Made by a program: the position numbers and the translations under genes. Positions 1 through 8,213 of a stretch of 64,000 nucleotides of DNA are shown here, one piece after another (within the stretch, counting starts at the first letter, position 1; each line of letters begins with the position of its first letter). The notes beneath the pieces are model-generated. The model ran no database searches and had not been told where the DNA came from. It saw nothing but the letters and a program-made list of their open reading frames with translations. The DNA comes from Mycolicibacterium sp. CBMA 247. Lineage in GTDB: Bacteria > Actinomycetota > Actinomycetes > Mycobacteriales > Mycobacteriaceae. Location: contig NZ_VTGX01000002.1 in assembly GCF_009729095.1 (NCBI RefSeq), positions 806,001 to 870,000 of the forward strand, given 5' to 3'.

Positions 1-377
1 GATTGCCAGTGCACGAGGCCGGCGATCGCCGCCGACGCGATCAGGACGGCACCCAGCAGCACCCCCGCCGCAACCAGCATCGCGGGCCGGACAGCTATCC
101 CCGACGCCTCCGCGTCACGATCGCGAAAGCGGGCCAGCACCCTCCGCAAACCGGCCGAAACGGCGCACACGATGACCACAGCAAACAACGCTGTCCACGC
201 GTTCCACGGCACGCCGATGGCTCCGAGGGGAACGATCGCCAATGCGGCGGTGCCGTAGGTCAAGGCTGGACCCACTGCGACCGCCGCCGACAAGGTGAGT
301 CCGCCCGCCCTGGCTATCAGCGCCCCGGGGATCACCAGCAACAACAGTGCGATTAGCACTCCGAACCCGAAGCCCAC
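1..377 (-). CDS. Large membrane protein, N-terminal part (Rv3779-like, DUF6541-like)
   Basis: Partial gene: the frame stays open through the left edge, so only about 125 residues from a GTG at 377 are visible. Hydrophobic stretches cover roughly residues 2-22, 28-50, 55-72 and 99-120, with a basic loop (RRVLARFRDRDAEA) before the last one. The pattern resembles the large mycobacterial glycosyltransferase-like membrane proteins; M. tuberculosis Rv3779 is implicated in adding galactosamine to arabinogalactan. The next two genes match Rv3778c and Rv3777 in order, which is the main support. It is divergent from the 503 gene with a 125-bp gap. The exact family is inferred from pattern and synteny. 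Confidence 0.65.
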   Translation of the reverse strand, partial: MGFGFGVLIALLLLVIPGALIARAGGLTLSAAVAVGPALTYGTAALAIVPLGAIGVPWNAWTALFAVVIVCAVSAGLRRVLARFRDRDAEASGIAVRPAMLVAAGVLLGAVLIASAAIAGLVHWQ

Positions 378-502
378 TGGACTAGTATGGCTGCCCAGGG
401 TGACCCGGTCCGAGCATGGTCTCTTCAAGTGCAAACGTGCGATCGGGCGCCCACTAAATCGTGTCGGTTTGTGATATCTGCGGACGCTCTAAGGTGGCAG
501 GC

Positions 503-1699
503 ATGGCATACGACGTCGCCCGGGTGCGTGGCTTGCACCCGTCCTTGGGCGATGGGTGGGTCCACTTTGATGCCCAGAACGGCATGTTGGTGCCCGATTC
601 CGTCGCGACGACGGTTTCTACTGCCTTCCGTGGCTCGATGCCCACGGCAGTGGGACCGCATCCATCGGCACGCCGCAGTGCGGCTGTCCTCACCGCTGCC
701 CGTCAGGCTGTCGCAGACCTGGTCAACGCCGATCCGCGGGGCGTGGTGCTGGGACCGGACCGGGCCCAGCTGCTGAACTCGCTGGCCGAGGCGTCCTCGA
801 GCCGGGTCGGGCTGGGCTACGAGGTGGTGGTCACCCGCCTGGATGACGAGGCGAACATCGCGCCCTGGTTGCGGGCTGCGAATCGCTATGGCGCCAAGGT
901 GAAGTGGGCCGAGGTCGACATCGAGACCGGCGAGTTGCCGTCCTGGCAGTGGGAAGGGCTGATCGACAAGCCGACCCGCCTGGTGGCGATCGCATCGGCC
1001 TCGTCGACCCTGGGAACCGTCACCGATCTGAGTGAAGTGACCAAGCTCACACATGAGGTCGGCGGAATGGTGGTCGTCGACCACTCCGCCGCGGCTCCGT
1101 ACCGGCTGCTCGACATCACTGAGATCGATGCGGATGTCGTAGCCCTCAACGCCGTGCCGTGGGGCGGCCCGCCGGTTGGTGCCCTGGTGTTCCGCGACCC
1201 GGCGACGATCGATTCGTTGGCCTCGGTGTCGTTGAACCCGCAGGCGACCGGTCCGGCCCGCCTGGAGGTGGGCATGCACCAGTACGGCCTGCTGGGCGGC
1301 GTGGTGGCCAGCATCGAGTACCTGTCCAACCTCGACGACACCGCGAGCGGCTCGCGGCGCGAACGGCTGGCGGTGTCGATGCAGTCGGCCGGCGCGTACC
1401 TGGACCGGCTGTTCGAGTACCTGTTGTCCTCGCTGCGCTCGCTGCCGTTGGTGATGGTGATCGGGAGGCCGGAGACGCGGATTCCGGTGCTCAGCTTCGC
1501 GGTGCGGGACATCCCGGCCGAGCGGGTGGTGCAGCGGTTGGCCGACAACGGCATCTTGGCTGTCTCGAATGCCAGCTCGCGCGTGCTCGATGTGATCGGT
1601 GTGAACGACATCGGCGGCGCGGTGACGGTCGGGCTGTCGCACTACACGACGGGCGCCGAGGTCGATCAGCTGGTGCGGGCGCTGGCCTCGCTGGGCTGA
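503..1699 (+). CDS. Cysteine-desulfurase-like class V aminotransferase family protein (Rv3778c-like)
   Basis: A 398-residue protein with the class V aminotransferase (cysteine desulfurase-like) fold. The N-terminal part has a glycine-rich phosphate-site region, [14 protein letters not shown] (about 81-94). The cofactor-ring Asp region is [16 protein letters not shown], with Asp193. In active relatives the Schiff-base lysine sits just before the W/F-GGP turn; here the sequence is [16 protein letters not shown] with no lysine around 217-219, so a normal PLP reaction is doubtful. An upstream in-frame start at 461 exists, but [16 protein letters not shown] at 503 is the family-like start. The closest remembered homologue is Rv3778c. 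Function unknown. Confidence 0.85.
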   Translation: MAYDVARVRGLHPSLGDGWVHFDAQNGMLVPDSVATTVSTAFRGSMPTAVGPHPSARRSAAVLTAARQAVADLVNADPRGVVLGPDRAQLLNSLAEASSSRVGLGYEVVVTRLDDEANIAPWLRAANRYGAKVKWAEVDIETGELPSWQWEGLIDKPTRLVAIASASSTLGTVTDLSEVTKLTHEVGGMVVVDHSAAAPYRLLDITEIDADVVALNAVPWGGPPVGALVFRDPATIDSLASVSLNPQATGPARLEVGMHQYGLLGGVVASIEYLSNLDDTASGSRRERLAVSMQSAGAYLDRLFEYLLSSLRSLPLVMVIGRPETRIPVLSFAVRDIPAERVVQRLADNGILAVSNASSRVLDVIGVNDIGGAVTVGLSHYTTGAEVDQLVRALASLG

Positions 1700-1723
1700 T
1701 TGCTCTTCTCTGGCCCTGCGCGC

Positions 1724-2707
1724 CTACTCGGGGACGGTCAGCAGGATCTTGCCCGACACCTCGCCGGAGGCCAGCAGTTCGTGGGCCCGCTGGGCCTGCT
1801 CGATGGGCAGCTCGGCGCCGATGATCGGCCGCACCCGCCCGTCGGCGATCATGGGCCACACCTTCTCGGCCACCTGGGTGACAATCTTGGCCTTGCCGCC
1901 GGGTCCATCGACCGGCCGGGACCGCAGGGCCGTCCCGATGACCCCGGCGCGCTTGCCGATCAGCTTGGCGATGTTGAGCTCGCCCTTGATACCGCCCTGC
2001 ATGCCGATGATCACCAGCCGCCCGCCGTCGGCGAGCGCGTCGACGTTACGGTCCAGGTAGGCCGCGCCCATGATGTCGAGGATCACGTCGGCCCCCGAGC
2101 CACCGGTTTCGGCACGTATCCGTTTGACGAAGTCCTCGTCGCGATAGTTGATGGTGATGTCGGCGCCGAGTTCACGGCACAGCGCGAGCTTGTCGGCAGA
2201 TCCGGCCGTCACCGCAACCCGGGCGCCGAGCGCGCGGGCCACCTGAGTGGCGTGGGTGCCGATGCCGCTCGCGCCGCCGTGCAGCAGGACGAGTTGACCG
2301 GCCGTCAAACCTGCCGTCGAGACCAAGTTCGACCACACCGTGCAGGCCACCTCGGGCAGTGCCGCGGCGTCGCGGAGGGCAACGCCATCGGGTAATGGCA
2401 GCACCTGGGCGGCGGGTACTGAGACGTATTCGGCGTAGCCGCCGCCCGCGAGCAATGCACACACCGGTTGCCCAACTGACCAGTCGGTAATATCCGCGCC
2501 GAGGGCGGCGACGGTCCCTGACACCTCGAGTCCGATCACCGCACTGGCTCCTGGCGGGGGCGGATACTTCCCGGCCGCCTGGAGCAAGTCCGCTCGATTG
2601 ACGCCCGCGGCCCGGACCCGGATCAGAATCTCATCGTTTGCTGCTGTGATGTCAGCGATGTTTTCCCAGGTCAGGTGGCCGTCGGCGGAGGCGGCAATTG
2701 CATACAT
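1724..2707 (-). CDS. NAD(P)H:quinone oxidoreductase, MDR superfamily (Rv3777-like)
   Basis: A 327-residue zinc-independent medium-chain dehydrogenase/reductase of the quinone-oxidoreductase (PIG3/QOR) type. The N-terminal GroES-like domain carries GVNRADLLQAAGKYPPPPG (about 35-53), typical of quinone reductases. The NAD(P)-binding Rossmann motif is LHGGASGIGTHATQVARALGA (about 141-161). It probably reduces quinones with NADPH in the cytoplasm. It converges on the Rv3778c-like gene (24-bp gap) and is divergent from the MarR gene at 2775, so the 67-bp gap between them probably contains both promoters and MarR may control it. Confidence 0.92.
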   Translation of the reverse strand: MYAIAASADGHLTWENIADITAANDEILIRVRAAGVNRADLLQAAGKYPPPPGASAVIGLEVSGTVAALGADITDWSVGQPVCALLAGGGYAEYVSVPAAQVLPLPDGVALRDAAALPEVACTVWSNLVSTAGLTAGQLVLLHGGASGIGTHATQVARALGARVAVTAGSADKLALCRELGADITINYRDEDFVKRIRAETGGSGADVILDIMGAAYLDRNVDALADGGRLVIIGMQGGIKGELNIAKLIGKRAGVIGTALRSRPVDGPGGKAKIVTQVAEKVWPMIADGRVRPIIGAELPIEQAQRAHELLASGEVSGKILLTVPE

Positions 2708-2774
2708 TTATTCAACGCTACAAGCCTGCTGTTTCCCGCGCGCAGCAATACTGACGTCCCTTACGATTGCGCCC

Positions 2775-3287
2775 ATGGCGGGGATGATTGCGGGGCGCAC
2801 GGCGGGTGACATGCCGGGCCTGGACATCGCCGAGCAGAGGTCGTGGCAGAACTACCTCGACTCGGCATTGCGTATGTATGCGACCTTGAACCGGTCGTTG
2901 GTGGACACGCATCATCTGACGCTCAATGATGTGCGCCTGCTCGACATCTTGGACAAGTCGACGACCGGGTCGGCACGGATGGGTGACTTGGCCGAACGGC
3001 TGATGTCCCTGCCCAGCCGGGTGACCCGGCAGATCCGGCGGTTGGAAGTGCAGAACCTGGTGACCCGGTGCGCCAGTCCCGACGACGGGCGCGGGGTGGT
3101 GGCCACCATCACCGAGGACGGCAGGGTCGCCGTCCGTGAGGCGATGGTGACCTACGGGCAGGGTGTCCGCTCGCACTTTCTCGGCAGGCTCTCGCGTCCG
3201 CAGATCGCGGCGATGGGGGAGAACTGCCGCCGCATCAGCGTCGCGCTGAAGAACGGATCGCCGCCCGCGCACATCGGGCGGGTGTGA
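2775..3287 (+). CDS. MarR-family transcriptional regulator
   Basis: About 170 residues with a MarR winged-helix domain. The recognition region is ARMGDLAERLMSLPSRVTRQIRRLE, followed by a wing with the family Asp/Arg signature SPDDGRGVVATITEDGR. The helical N and C termini would form the dimer. Starts at 2775 (ATG) and 2811 (ATG) are both possible. It is divergent from the quinone oxidoreductase, a usual arrangement for a MarR repressor responding to phenolic or quinone ligands; that target is inferred. It ends 19 bp before tRNA-Ser. Confidence 0.85.
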   Translation: MAGMIAGRTAGDMPGLDIAEQRSWQNYLDSALRMYATLNRSLVDTHHLTLNDVRLLDILDKSTTGSARMGDLAERLMSLPSRVTRQIRRLEVQNLVTRCASPDDGRGVVATITEDGRVAVREAMVTYGQGVRSHFLGRLSRPQIAAMGENCRRISVALKNGSPPAHIGRV

Positions 3288-3306
3288 AACCCGTACTCTT
3301 GTCGGC

Positions 3307-3393
3307 GGTGGCGTGGCAGAGCGGCCTAATGCACTCGCCTTGAAAGCGAGAGACGGCTAACACCGTCCGGGGGTTCAAATCCCTCCGCCACCG
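3307..3393 (+). tRNA. tRNA-Ser (anticodon UGA)
   Basis: The acceptor stem GGTGGCG (3307-3313) pairs with CGCCACC (3386-3392), with discriminator G3393 and no encoded CCA. The anticodon arm is CTCGC-CTTGAAA-GCGAG with anticodon TGA. The long variable arm is typical of serine tRNAs and the T loop reads GGTTCAAATCC. The 3' half of this gene is repeated at 8508, which marks it as an integration target. Confidence 0.97.
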
Positions 3394-3595
3394 CTGTTGG
3401 CAGGGCGGCGGCTTCGAACTCCCCGGCGACGACCCGGTCCGTGCCGAGCTGATGCGGGGCCCGCCGACCGGATCCCGCTCTACGCACGTGCTGCTGCGTC
3501 CAATGCAGTTCCGACGTGGCCTGTGCGGTGCCGATCCATTTGCTCGATGTCACGTCCCCGCTGCTGGGTGGTTGATTCTGTGTTTGCTTATCCAT
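3326..3595 (-). pseudogene. Possible excisionase-like HTH remnant beside attL
   Basis: A minus-strand frame from ATG 3595 reads into the antisense of tRNA-Ser. Residues about 20-62 (WIGTAQATSELHWTQQHVRR... RVVAGEFEAAAL) faintly resemble MerR/excisionase-type helix-turn-helix proteins, which often lie beside att sites. The last 25 residues are only tRNA antisense. This is a weak call from pattern; the frame could be chance. Otherwise I see nothing in 3406-3706. Confidence 0.22.
3339..3405 (+). repeat. Direct repeat DR1 (attL-like), inside tRNA-Ser
   Basis: 67 bp identical, by reading, to 8508-8574. It covers the tRNA from the anticodon loop to the 3' end plus 12 bp of flank. It matches no further: C at 3406 against G at 8575. 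Confidence 0.93.
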
Positions 3596-3706
3596 GTCCC
3601 AGGCCTACCGGAACGCGGCGGTCGGCGCAACCGATTCTGTTGTGCGGCTGGAGTTTTCGCGGACACGACGGAGCCCCCGGTCACCGCGATGTGGAACCAT
3701 CCGACC

Positions 3707-4453
3707 ATGAGCACAGTGGATCCGGCAGAGGTCAGAAGGCGGCGCGACGCCGCGCGGCGGGGTTCTCCCAGCTCGCTCGCGTGGATCTTCGTCTGGGATG
3801 TAGTCGTGGTGGCCGGCGCCGTGTTGCTGGCGCGGGCGCAGTACGCGTTCGCGGAGATGTCGGCCGACATGTCGTCGCCTCCGTGGTCCACGGCCGGATG
3901 GGTGGGGCTTCCGTTGGTGCTGCTCGGCCTGTTAGGGCACTTCGGGGCAGCGCGGCGCTACACGGGAAAGCTCCTCGGAAGCCCGTTCATCGGGCCGGTG
4001 CCGCTGATGCTGATCGGTTTCGCGATCGGGACGTGGTGGGGGTGGTCGAGCGTCCCGGGTACCTGGATGTGGGTCCCGCTGGCCACCACTGCGCTCGCCG
4101 CGGTCTGCGTCGTCGCGGCGGTCATCGCGCGCTCGCGGCGCCGAAGTCGCGCCGGGGTACTGGGCGCGCTGCTCGCGGGTGGGCGGATCGTCCCCGGCGC
4201 GATCACCGACATCGCCGAGATCGAGCCCTCGTCCGGCGGACTCATCGGTCCGGTCACCGTCATGTTCACCGACTCCGAAGGTGTGGACCGGTGGGTCACG
4301 AAGACCGGGCAGTGGCGCCGTGCCGACCTGCCGAAGAACGGGGACGCCGCGGCGGTGCTCTTCGACCCGGCCGACCCCGCGAACACCCGCCGGATCTGGG
4401 TCGGCCCGTCGGGTTCGCGCACAGGCGAAGACTTCTCGCGCTGGAATGTCTGA
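3707..4453 (+). CDS. Four-helix membrane protein with soluble C-terminal domain
   Basis: About 248 residues. The first 20 residues are charged and cytoplasmic. Four hydrophobic segments follow (about 24-48, 61-80, 93-113 and 117-137), then RSRRRSRAG and a soluble domain of about 100 residues (GGRIVPGAITDIAEIE... GPVTVMFTDSEGVDRWVTKTGQWRR). The C-terminal part looks like a small beta-rich domain, as in DUF3592-type membrane proteins, but I do not recognise a function. ATG 3707 was chosen; ATG 3689 is possible. It is followed 43 bp later by a small TM protein and lies inside the tRNA-Ser island. Confidence 0.6.
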   Translation: MSTVDPAEVRRRRDAARRGSPSSLAWIFVWDVVVVAGAVLLARAQYAFAEMSADMSSPPWSTAGWVGLPLVLLGLLGHFGAARRYTGKLLGSPFIGPVPLMLIGFAIGTWWGWSSVPGTWMWVPLATTALAAVCVVAAVIARSRRRSRAGVLGALLAGGRIVPGAITDIAEIEPSSGGLIGPVTVMFTDSEGVDRWVTKTGQWRRADLPKNGDAAAVLFDPADPANTRRIWVGPSGSRTGEDFSRWNV

Positions 4454-4496
4454 CCGTAGCTTCGACGGGATACGCAGGAGCCGGAAGGGGAACGGA

Positions 4497-4628
4497 ATGG
4501 AAAACGAACCGGGCGCGCCTCGGCCGAACCACCGGGTGAAGTACATCGCGGCCATCGCCGTCTCGATCGCCGTGGCCATCGCCGCGGTGGTCGTCGTTCG
4601 GCGGCTGCTGGTGCTGAGGAGCCGTTGA
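4497..4628 (+). CDS. Small single-pass membrane protein (43 aa)
   Basis: MENEPGAPRPNHRVKYIAAI begins a 43-residue protein with one transmembrane helix (about 16-34) and a basic tail RRLLVLRSR. A good ribosome binding site (GGAAGGGG) lies just upstream of ATG 4497. It is probably cotranscribed with the preceding membrane protein. It ends 9 bp before the convergent HTH gene. Unknown function. Confidence 0.55.
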   Translation: MENEPGAPRPNHRVKYIAAIAVSIAVAIAAVVVVRRLLVLRSR

Positions 4629-4637
4629 GCTAACGCT

Positions 4638-4928
4638 TCATCCGCCGAGCACCTGCCGCACCACCTCGGCGCCGTACTGGCGCTCGAACCGGGAGCGCGC
4701 ACCGCGGGCCACCCCGCTGCGGATCGCCTCCACCTCATCGGGCTGCAGCGCGGCGATGCGGCGTTGCGTCCCTTCCCATTCCGCTGCGTACCGGTGGACG
4801 GTGCTCGGCGCGATGTTGAACTCCGCCGCGAGTTGCTCGGGATCGATGCCGTCGCGCACGGACTGGGCGATGTCGCGTCGGACGCTCGGGTTGGACACGG
4901 CGTGCACGAACGGTTCGCGGCCGGTCAC
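4638..4928 (-). CDS. Small helix-turn-helix protein
   Basis: 96 residues from GTG 4928. The central homeodomain-like HTH is SVRRDIAQSVRDGIDPEQLAAE followed by FNIAPSTVHRYAAEWEG, as in resolvase/transposase-type or small phage regulators. The C-terminal part is helical and basic (RSGVARGARSRFERQYGAEVVRQVL). The start overlaps the stop of an upstream frame in a GTGA motif, suggesting translational coupling. A longer in-frame reading up to 5207 is low-complexity Arg/Pro sequence and was not used. The DNA target is unknown. Confidence 0.5.
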   Translation of the reverse strand: MTGREPFVHAVSNPSVRRDIAQSVRDGIDPEQLAAEFNIAPSTVHRYAAEWEGTQRRIAALQPDEVEAIRSGVARGARSRFERQYGAEVVRQVLGG

Positions 4929-5082
4929 CGATCCCGCTCCTCGTCGGCCCAGTCTCCGTCGTCCGTGATGTCCTCGGCGTCGTACAGGGGCGCGGCCGGT
5001 ACCCGGATGATCACGACTTCGTCGGCCGACGCGTAGACCTGCTGGGGCGCACGCTGAAGGTCTCCGCATTGGCGGCCTCCAT
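4925..5082 (-). pseudogene. Small acidic protein gene with probable one-base frameshift
   Basis: Reading from ATG 5082 gives MEAANAETFSVRP; shifting one base in the G run at 5044-5047 continues as QQVYASADEVVIIRVP and an acidic tail ending DWADEERDR, whose stop overlaps the HTH start at 4928 (GTGA). The join makes a coherent ~52-residue protein, so a homopolymer deletion is likely. Alternatively both pieces are chance frames. Between 5083 and 5255 I see no gene; a plus-strand frame ending near 5202 is not convincing. Confidence 0.3.
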
Positions 5083-5255
5083 CTCGGCGGTGCGCAGCTA
5101 CTTGCGGGCGGGCAGCACCTCAACCCCGAGGGACCTGGCGAAGAAGGCAGTGGTGATTGACTCGGGAGCGCGTTTCGGTCAGGTCGTCTGGCCCGTGACC
5201 TGAGCACGCCGTGTGGATCGTGGGAAGCTCGATGGCGGCCACCCGGGCCACCGGA

Positions 5256-5699
5256 TCAGCCCACCGTGGGCCAGCCGGTGGCGTCGAACACCGCGAGCGG
5301 ATCCAGGTAGTCCCGCCAGTGCGTCACCTTCCCGTCGGCGGCGGTGATGATCGAGACGAAACGGTTGTCGTAGGGAGATCCACCGTGTACGGGATGTCCG
5401 TGCACCTCGTACTCCAGCACCACAACTGACGCCGCCGGATCCCGGTACACCCGCAGCCCGTCGGCGCTGCGGACGTTCATGTAGTCGTCGTAGTCGCGGT
5501 AGAGATCGAGTACCGCGTCTCGGCCTTCGACCCGGCGTGGACAGCCGGGTACCGAGATCACGAACTCGAAGACCACATCGTCGGCGAGCAGGTCGAAGAA
5601 GTCCTCGCCGTCGACCAGCCCGTCGAGTCCGGTGCGGATGATGTGGAAGAACGGTCCGTCGGCGCCGAAGTTGGAGGCGTCGTGGATGTACTTGGTCAT
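5256..5699 (-). CDS. SnoaL/NTF2-like small enzyme or binding protein
   Basis: 147 residues with the NTF2-like/SnoaL fold: an N-terminal helix, then FFDLLADDVVFEFVISVPGCPRRVEGRDAV with the typical pocket-forming strand, and the C-terminal YDNRFVSIITAADGKVTHWRDYLDP, where the family has its WRDYxDP signature. Such proteins bind or isomerise small hydrophobic compounds. It lies just downstream of the NmrA-like gene on the same strand (19-bp gap), so the two are probably one operon. Substrate unknown. Confidence 0.85.
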   Translation of the reverse strand: MTKYIHDASNFGADGPFFHIIRTGLDGLVDGEDFFDLLADDVVFEFVISVPGCPRRVEGRDAVLDLYRDYDDYMNVRSADGLRVYRDPAASVVVLEYEVHGHPVHGGSPYDNRFVSIITAADGKVTHWRDYLDPLAVFDATGWPTVG

Positions 5700-5718
5700 T
5701 TGTTTGGCTCCTATCGGT

Positions 5719-6555
5719 TCAGCGGGTCCAGGCCGTGGCGTTGCGGCGCGCGAAGGTGGCGAAGTCGGTGGCGGGGCGGCCCAGCACTCGTTCGACGTCG
5801 CCGACAGGGGCAGCGCCGCCGTCGTCGATGACGGTGCCGGTCAGCCACTGGAGCATCGGTGTGTAGTCGGCCGGCACGCCGGCCGCGACGGCGCCGTCGA
5901 TCCAGACCTTCTGGTCGATGTCGACGTACCGTATCGGTCGACCGGCGACGCCGGTGATGATCTCGGCGACCTGGGCGAAGGTGAGCGCGGCAGGGCCGGT
6001 CAGCACGTAGGTCGCTCCATCGTGCGCCGCCGGTTCCAGCAGTGTGCGCACTGCCACCGCGGCGATGTCGTCGGCGTCGACGAAGGCCTCCGCGCCGCCG
6101 CCGCTCGGCACCATGAGCGCGTCGTCGACGAGCGGAAGGTGCTCGTCGGTGAAGTTCTGCATCACCCAGGCCGGCCGCAGGACGGTGTGCGTGATGCCCT
6201 CCTGGCCGGCGACCAGCTCCTCGGTCTCGGCCAGGTCGATCACCGATGGTGCCCGGTCGGCTCCGTGCGCGCTGAGCAGAGTGACGTGATGGACACCGGC
6301 GTCTGCCGCGACGTCGAAGAACGCGGCTACTCGGTCGGCGAACCGTACCCGCATGGTCGGCGGCACCAGGTACACGCGGTCGACACCGTTGAGTGCCGCC
6401 CGGTAGGTCTGCTGGTCATCCCAATCGAACTTCACCTCGCTGCCGCTGCGGCAGGCGGTGCGCGCCGGCACCCCCTGATCGGTCAGTGCCTGCGCGATGC
6501 GTGATCCGGTGCGGCCGGTGCCGCCGAGAACCAGTACTGCTCCTGCGTCGTCCAT
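5719..6555 (-). CDS. NmrA-like NAD(P)-binding atypical SDR
   Basis: 278 residues. The N-terminal Rossmann motif is VLVLGGTGRTGSRIAQAL (GGTGxTG, typical of NmrA/atypical SDRs such as azoreductase-like or quinone-sensing proteins). A C-terminal NmrA region includes HTVLRPAWVMQNFTDE (pattern LRPxxFMxN). ATG 6555 was chosen because MDDAGAVLVLGG starts directly at the Rossmann strand. It forms an operon with the SnoaL gene and is divergent from the AraC regulator at 6591 (35-bp gap). The regulator probably controls both. Confidence 0.87.
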   Translation of the reverse strand: MDDAGAVLVLGGTGRTGSRIAQALTDQGVPARTACRSGSEVKFDWDDQQTYRAALNGVDRVYLVPPTMRVRFADRVAAFFDVAADAGVHHVTLLSAHGADRAPSVIDLAETEELVAGQEGITHTVLRPAWVMQNFTDEHLPLVDDALMVPSGGGAEAFVDADDIAAVAVRTLLEPAAHDGATYVLTGPAALTFAQVAEIITGVAGRPIRYVDIDQKVWIDGAVAAGVPADYTPMLQWLTGTVIDDGGAAPVGDVERVLGRPATDFATFARRNATAWTR

Positions 6556-6590
6556 GAGGCAACTGTTCCGCGCGGGCGGTGGGCGTTTCA

Positions 6591-7577
6591 ATGCGTGGGA
6601 AGCTCGATTCGTTGCGTGAGAGTCTCATCTGCTTGCCGGCCGGGAGTGTCTCGCGCACTCTGGACCGGGTGGACCTGCTCTACGACCATTTGATGCGTGC
6701 GAGGGCCACGGGCGCGGTGTTCGCCCGCACCGTGGTGACACCGCCGTGGGGGCTGCTGCTCGGCGGTTCGGTCGAGTTGGCGGTGCACGCGGTGACCCGC
6801 GGCCGCGCCTGGCTGTGGTGTGAGGACGTCAGCGAGGCGATCGAACTGATCCCCGGGGAGATCACCCTGGTGCGCGGCGGGGTGCCCCACCATCTGGCGC
6901 ATGAGCCAGGTGCTCCATGTCTGGACCCGGACGAGTTCCGTCGGCAGCTCCCGCGGCCCACAGCCCCGGAGCACGATTCCACGGTGTTCCTGTGCGGCGC
7001 ATACCGGTTTGCCGGCGACATCGCCGGCGGAGTGGTCGATGCGCTCCCTCCGGTGCTGACCCTGTCGTCGGCCGCCGACGATCCGCTGCGGGAAGTGATC
7101 AGCCTGTTGTCGCGGGAGCTCGCGGTGGTTGAAGCCGGGCAGCAGACCGTGCTTGACCGGCTCCTCGACGTCCTGCTGGTGCTGGCCCTACGCACCGACT
7201 TCCGGCACAGTCACACGGCTCCGCGCTGGTACCGGGCGGCGGCCGATCCCCGGCTTCGCGACGCGTTGCAGGCCATGCACGACGGACCTGCCCGGGACTG
7301 GACTGTGGACGAGCTGGCTGCGGTGTCGGGACTGTCCCGCGCGGCGTTCGCACGGACCTTCGGTCAGGTGCTCGGTCAGCCACCACTGCAGTACTTGACC
7401 GAGCATCGGATGTCCCTGGCCCGTGACCTGTTGCGTACCACGGACCTCGGCCTGTCCGGCATCGCAAGTCGGGTGGGCTACGGTTCGCCCTACTCATTCG
7501 TCGCGGCGTTCCGGCGCCATCACGGCGTGCCGCCGATCGCCTGGCGTAAGCAGCACGCCGTCGAGCCGTTGGCTTGA
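6591..7577 (+). CDS. AraC-family regulator with N-terminal cupin domain
   Basis: 328 residues. Residues 1-180 form a cupin_6-type sensor domain (SVELAVHAVTRGRAWLW... ELIPGEITLVRGGVPHHLAHEPG). The C-terminal 100 residues hold two AraC helix-turn-helix units: DWTVDELAAVSGLSRAAFARTF and LGLSGIASRVGYGSPYSFVAAF, ending in the typical GVPPIAWR. It is divergent from the NmrA/SnoaL pair and is probably their activator or repressor. ATG 6591 is preferred over a GTG at 6579. Confidence 0.92.
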   Translation: MRGKLDSLRESLICLPAGSVSRTLDRVDLLYDHLMRARATGAVFARTVVTPPWGLLLGGSVELAVHAVTRGRAWLWCEDVSEAIELIPGEITLVRGGVPHHLAHEPGAPCLDPDEFRRQLPRPTAPEHDSTVFLCGAYRFAGDIAGGVVDALPPVLTLSSAADDPLREVISLLSRELAVVEAGQQTVLDRLLDVLLVLALRTDFRHSHTAPRWYRAAADPRLRDALQAMHDGPARDWTVDELAAVSGLSRAAFARTFGQVLGQPPLQYLTEHRMSLARDLLRTTDLGLSGIASRVGYGSPYSFVAAFRRHHGVPPIAWRKQHAVEPLA

Positions 7578-7690
7578 GCGTCGGCGGCTTCAGAGGTTGA
7601 TGCGCTTCGTAATCCGGAGTGGCACAGACCTGTTCGCTCCTCCGCGGTGAGGTCCACCGCCCGCAGGCTCAGAGGCTCCGTCAGCCGGTC

Positions 7691-7873
7691 CTACGCCGAG
7701 GAGCCCAGCAGCACCACGGTGTTCCCGGCCGGGTCGGTGACCGAGAAGTGTTGCGGCCCTTCGCCGTGACGCTCAGCCACCGGTTCCGTGCCGAGCGCGG
7801 CACCGTAGAAGCGGGCCACCATCGGCATCGTCTCCGCGGTGGCCGCGTACAGCACGATCAGACTGAGTCTCAT
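7691..7873 (-). pseudogene. Shortened VOC/glyoxalase-like gene
   Basis: 60 residues. They look like the first and last parts of a single VOC (glyoxalase/dioxygenase) module: LIVLYAATAETMPMVARFYGAALG, then directly HFSVTDPAGNTVVLLGSS, whose VxDPxGN motif is the usual second metal-side strand. About half of a normal ~120-residue module is missing, so an internal deletion is likely. ATG 7873 overlaps the stop of the upstream gene (ATGA). Nothing else is evident in 7578-7690. Confidence 0.45.
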
Positions 7874-8213
7874 CGCGCCGGCTCCGAGACGCCGTCCCAG
7901 CCCTCGCGCACGACCAGGAAGACGGTGCTGTCAGTCCCGTTTACGTCCACTGCTTGCATCCCGTCGAGAGCCACCTCGAACTGTCCGGTCGCCCGCAGCC
8001 GGTCCGCCGCGTCGGCGTCCACCGTCACCGTCAGGTCGCAGCGGGTGATCGCCTCCGCCACCTGGGTCGTGGACACCTTGATCGCCGGCCCCGCCACCGG
8101 TTCGATTCTCCAGCGGCCGTCGCCCGTGTCCGTGGCGGCACGTCGAAGATCGCGGCCCAGAAGCGCGCGGTGGACGCCCCGTCGTTGCTCACCAGGCGGA
8201 TCTCGGTGATCAT
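7870..8213 (-). pseudogene. VOC-like gene broken by a single-base frameshift
   Basis: From ATG 8213 the frame reads MITEIRLVSNDGASTARFWAAIFDVP and then loses sense. One base lost near 8135-8141 restores ATDTGDGRWRIEPVAGPAIK and continues as VSTTQVAEAITRCDLTVTVD... VVREGWDGVSEPAR to a stop at 7870. Together they make a coherent protein of about 115 residues with a VOC-like start (EIRLVSND...FWAAIF). ATGA overlaps on both sides show it once sat in a translationally coupled chain. A sequencing error cannot be excluded. Confidence 0.5.

Noticed and set aside
425..1642. 405-codon open frame on the minus strand
   Set aside because: It is antisense to the class V aminotransferase-like gene. His/Arg/Gln-rich composition without any domain is the usual high-GC shadow.
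4929..5222. Plus-strand frame ending AKKAVVIDSGARFGQVVWPVT
   Set aside because: Reads well for about 20 residues but has no start or family match, and the minus-strand pair (4638-5082) explains the DNA better.
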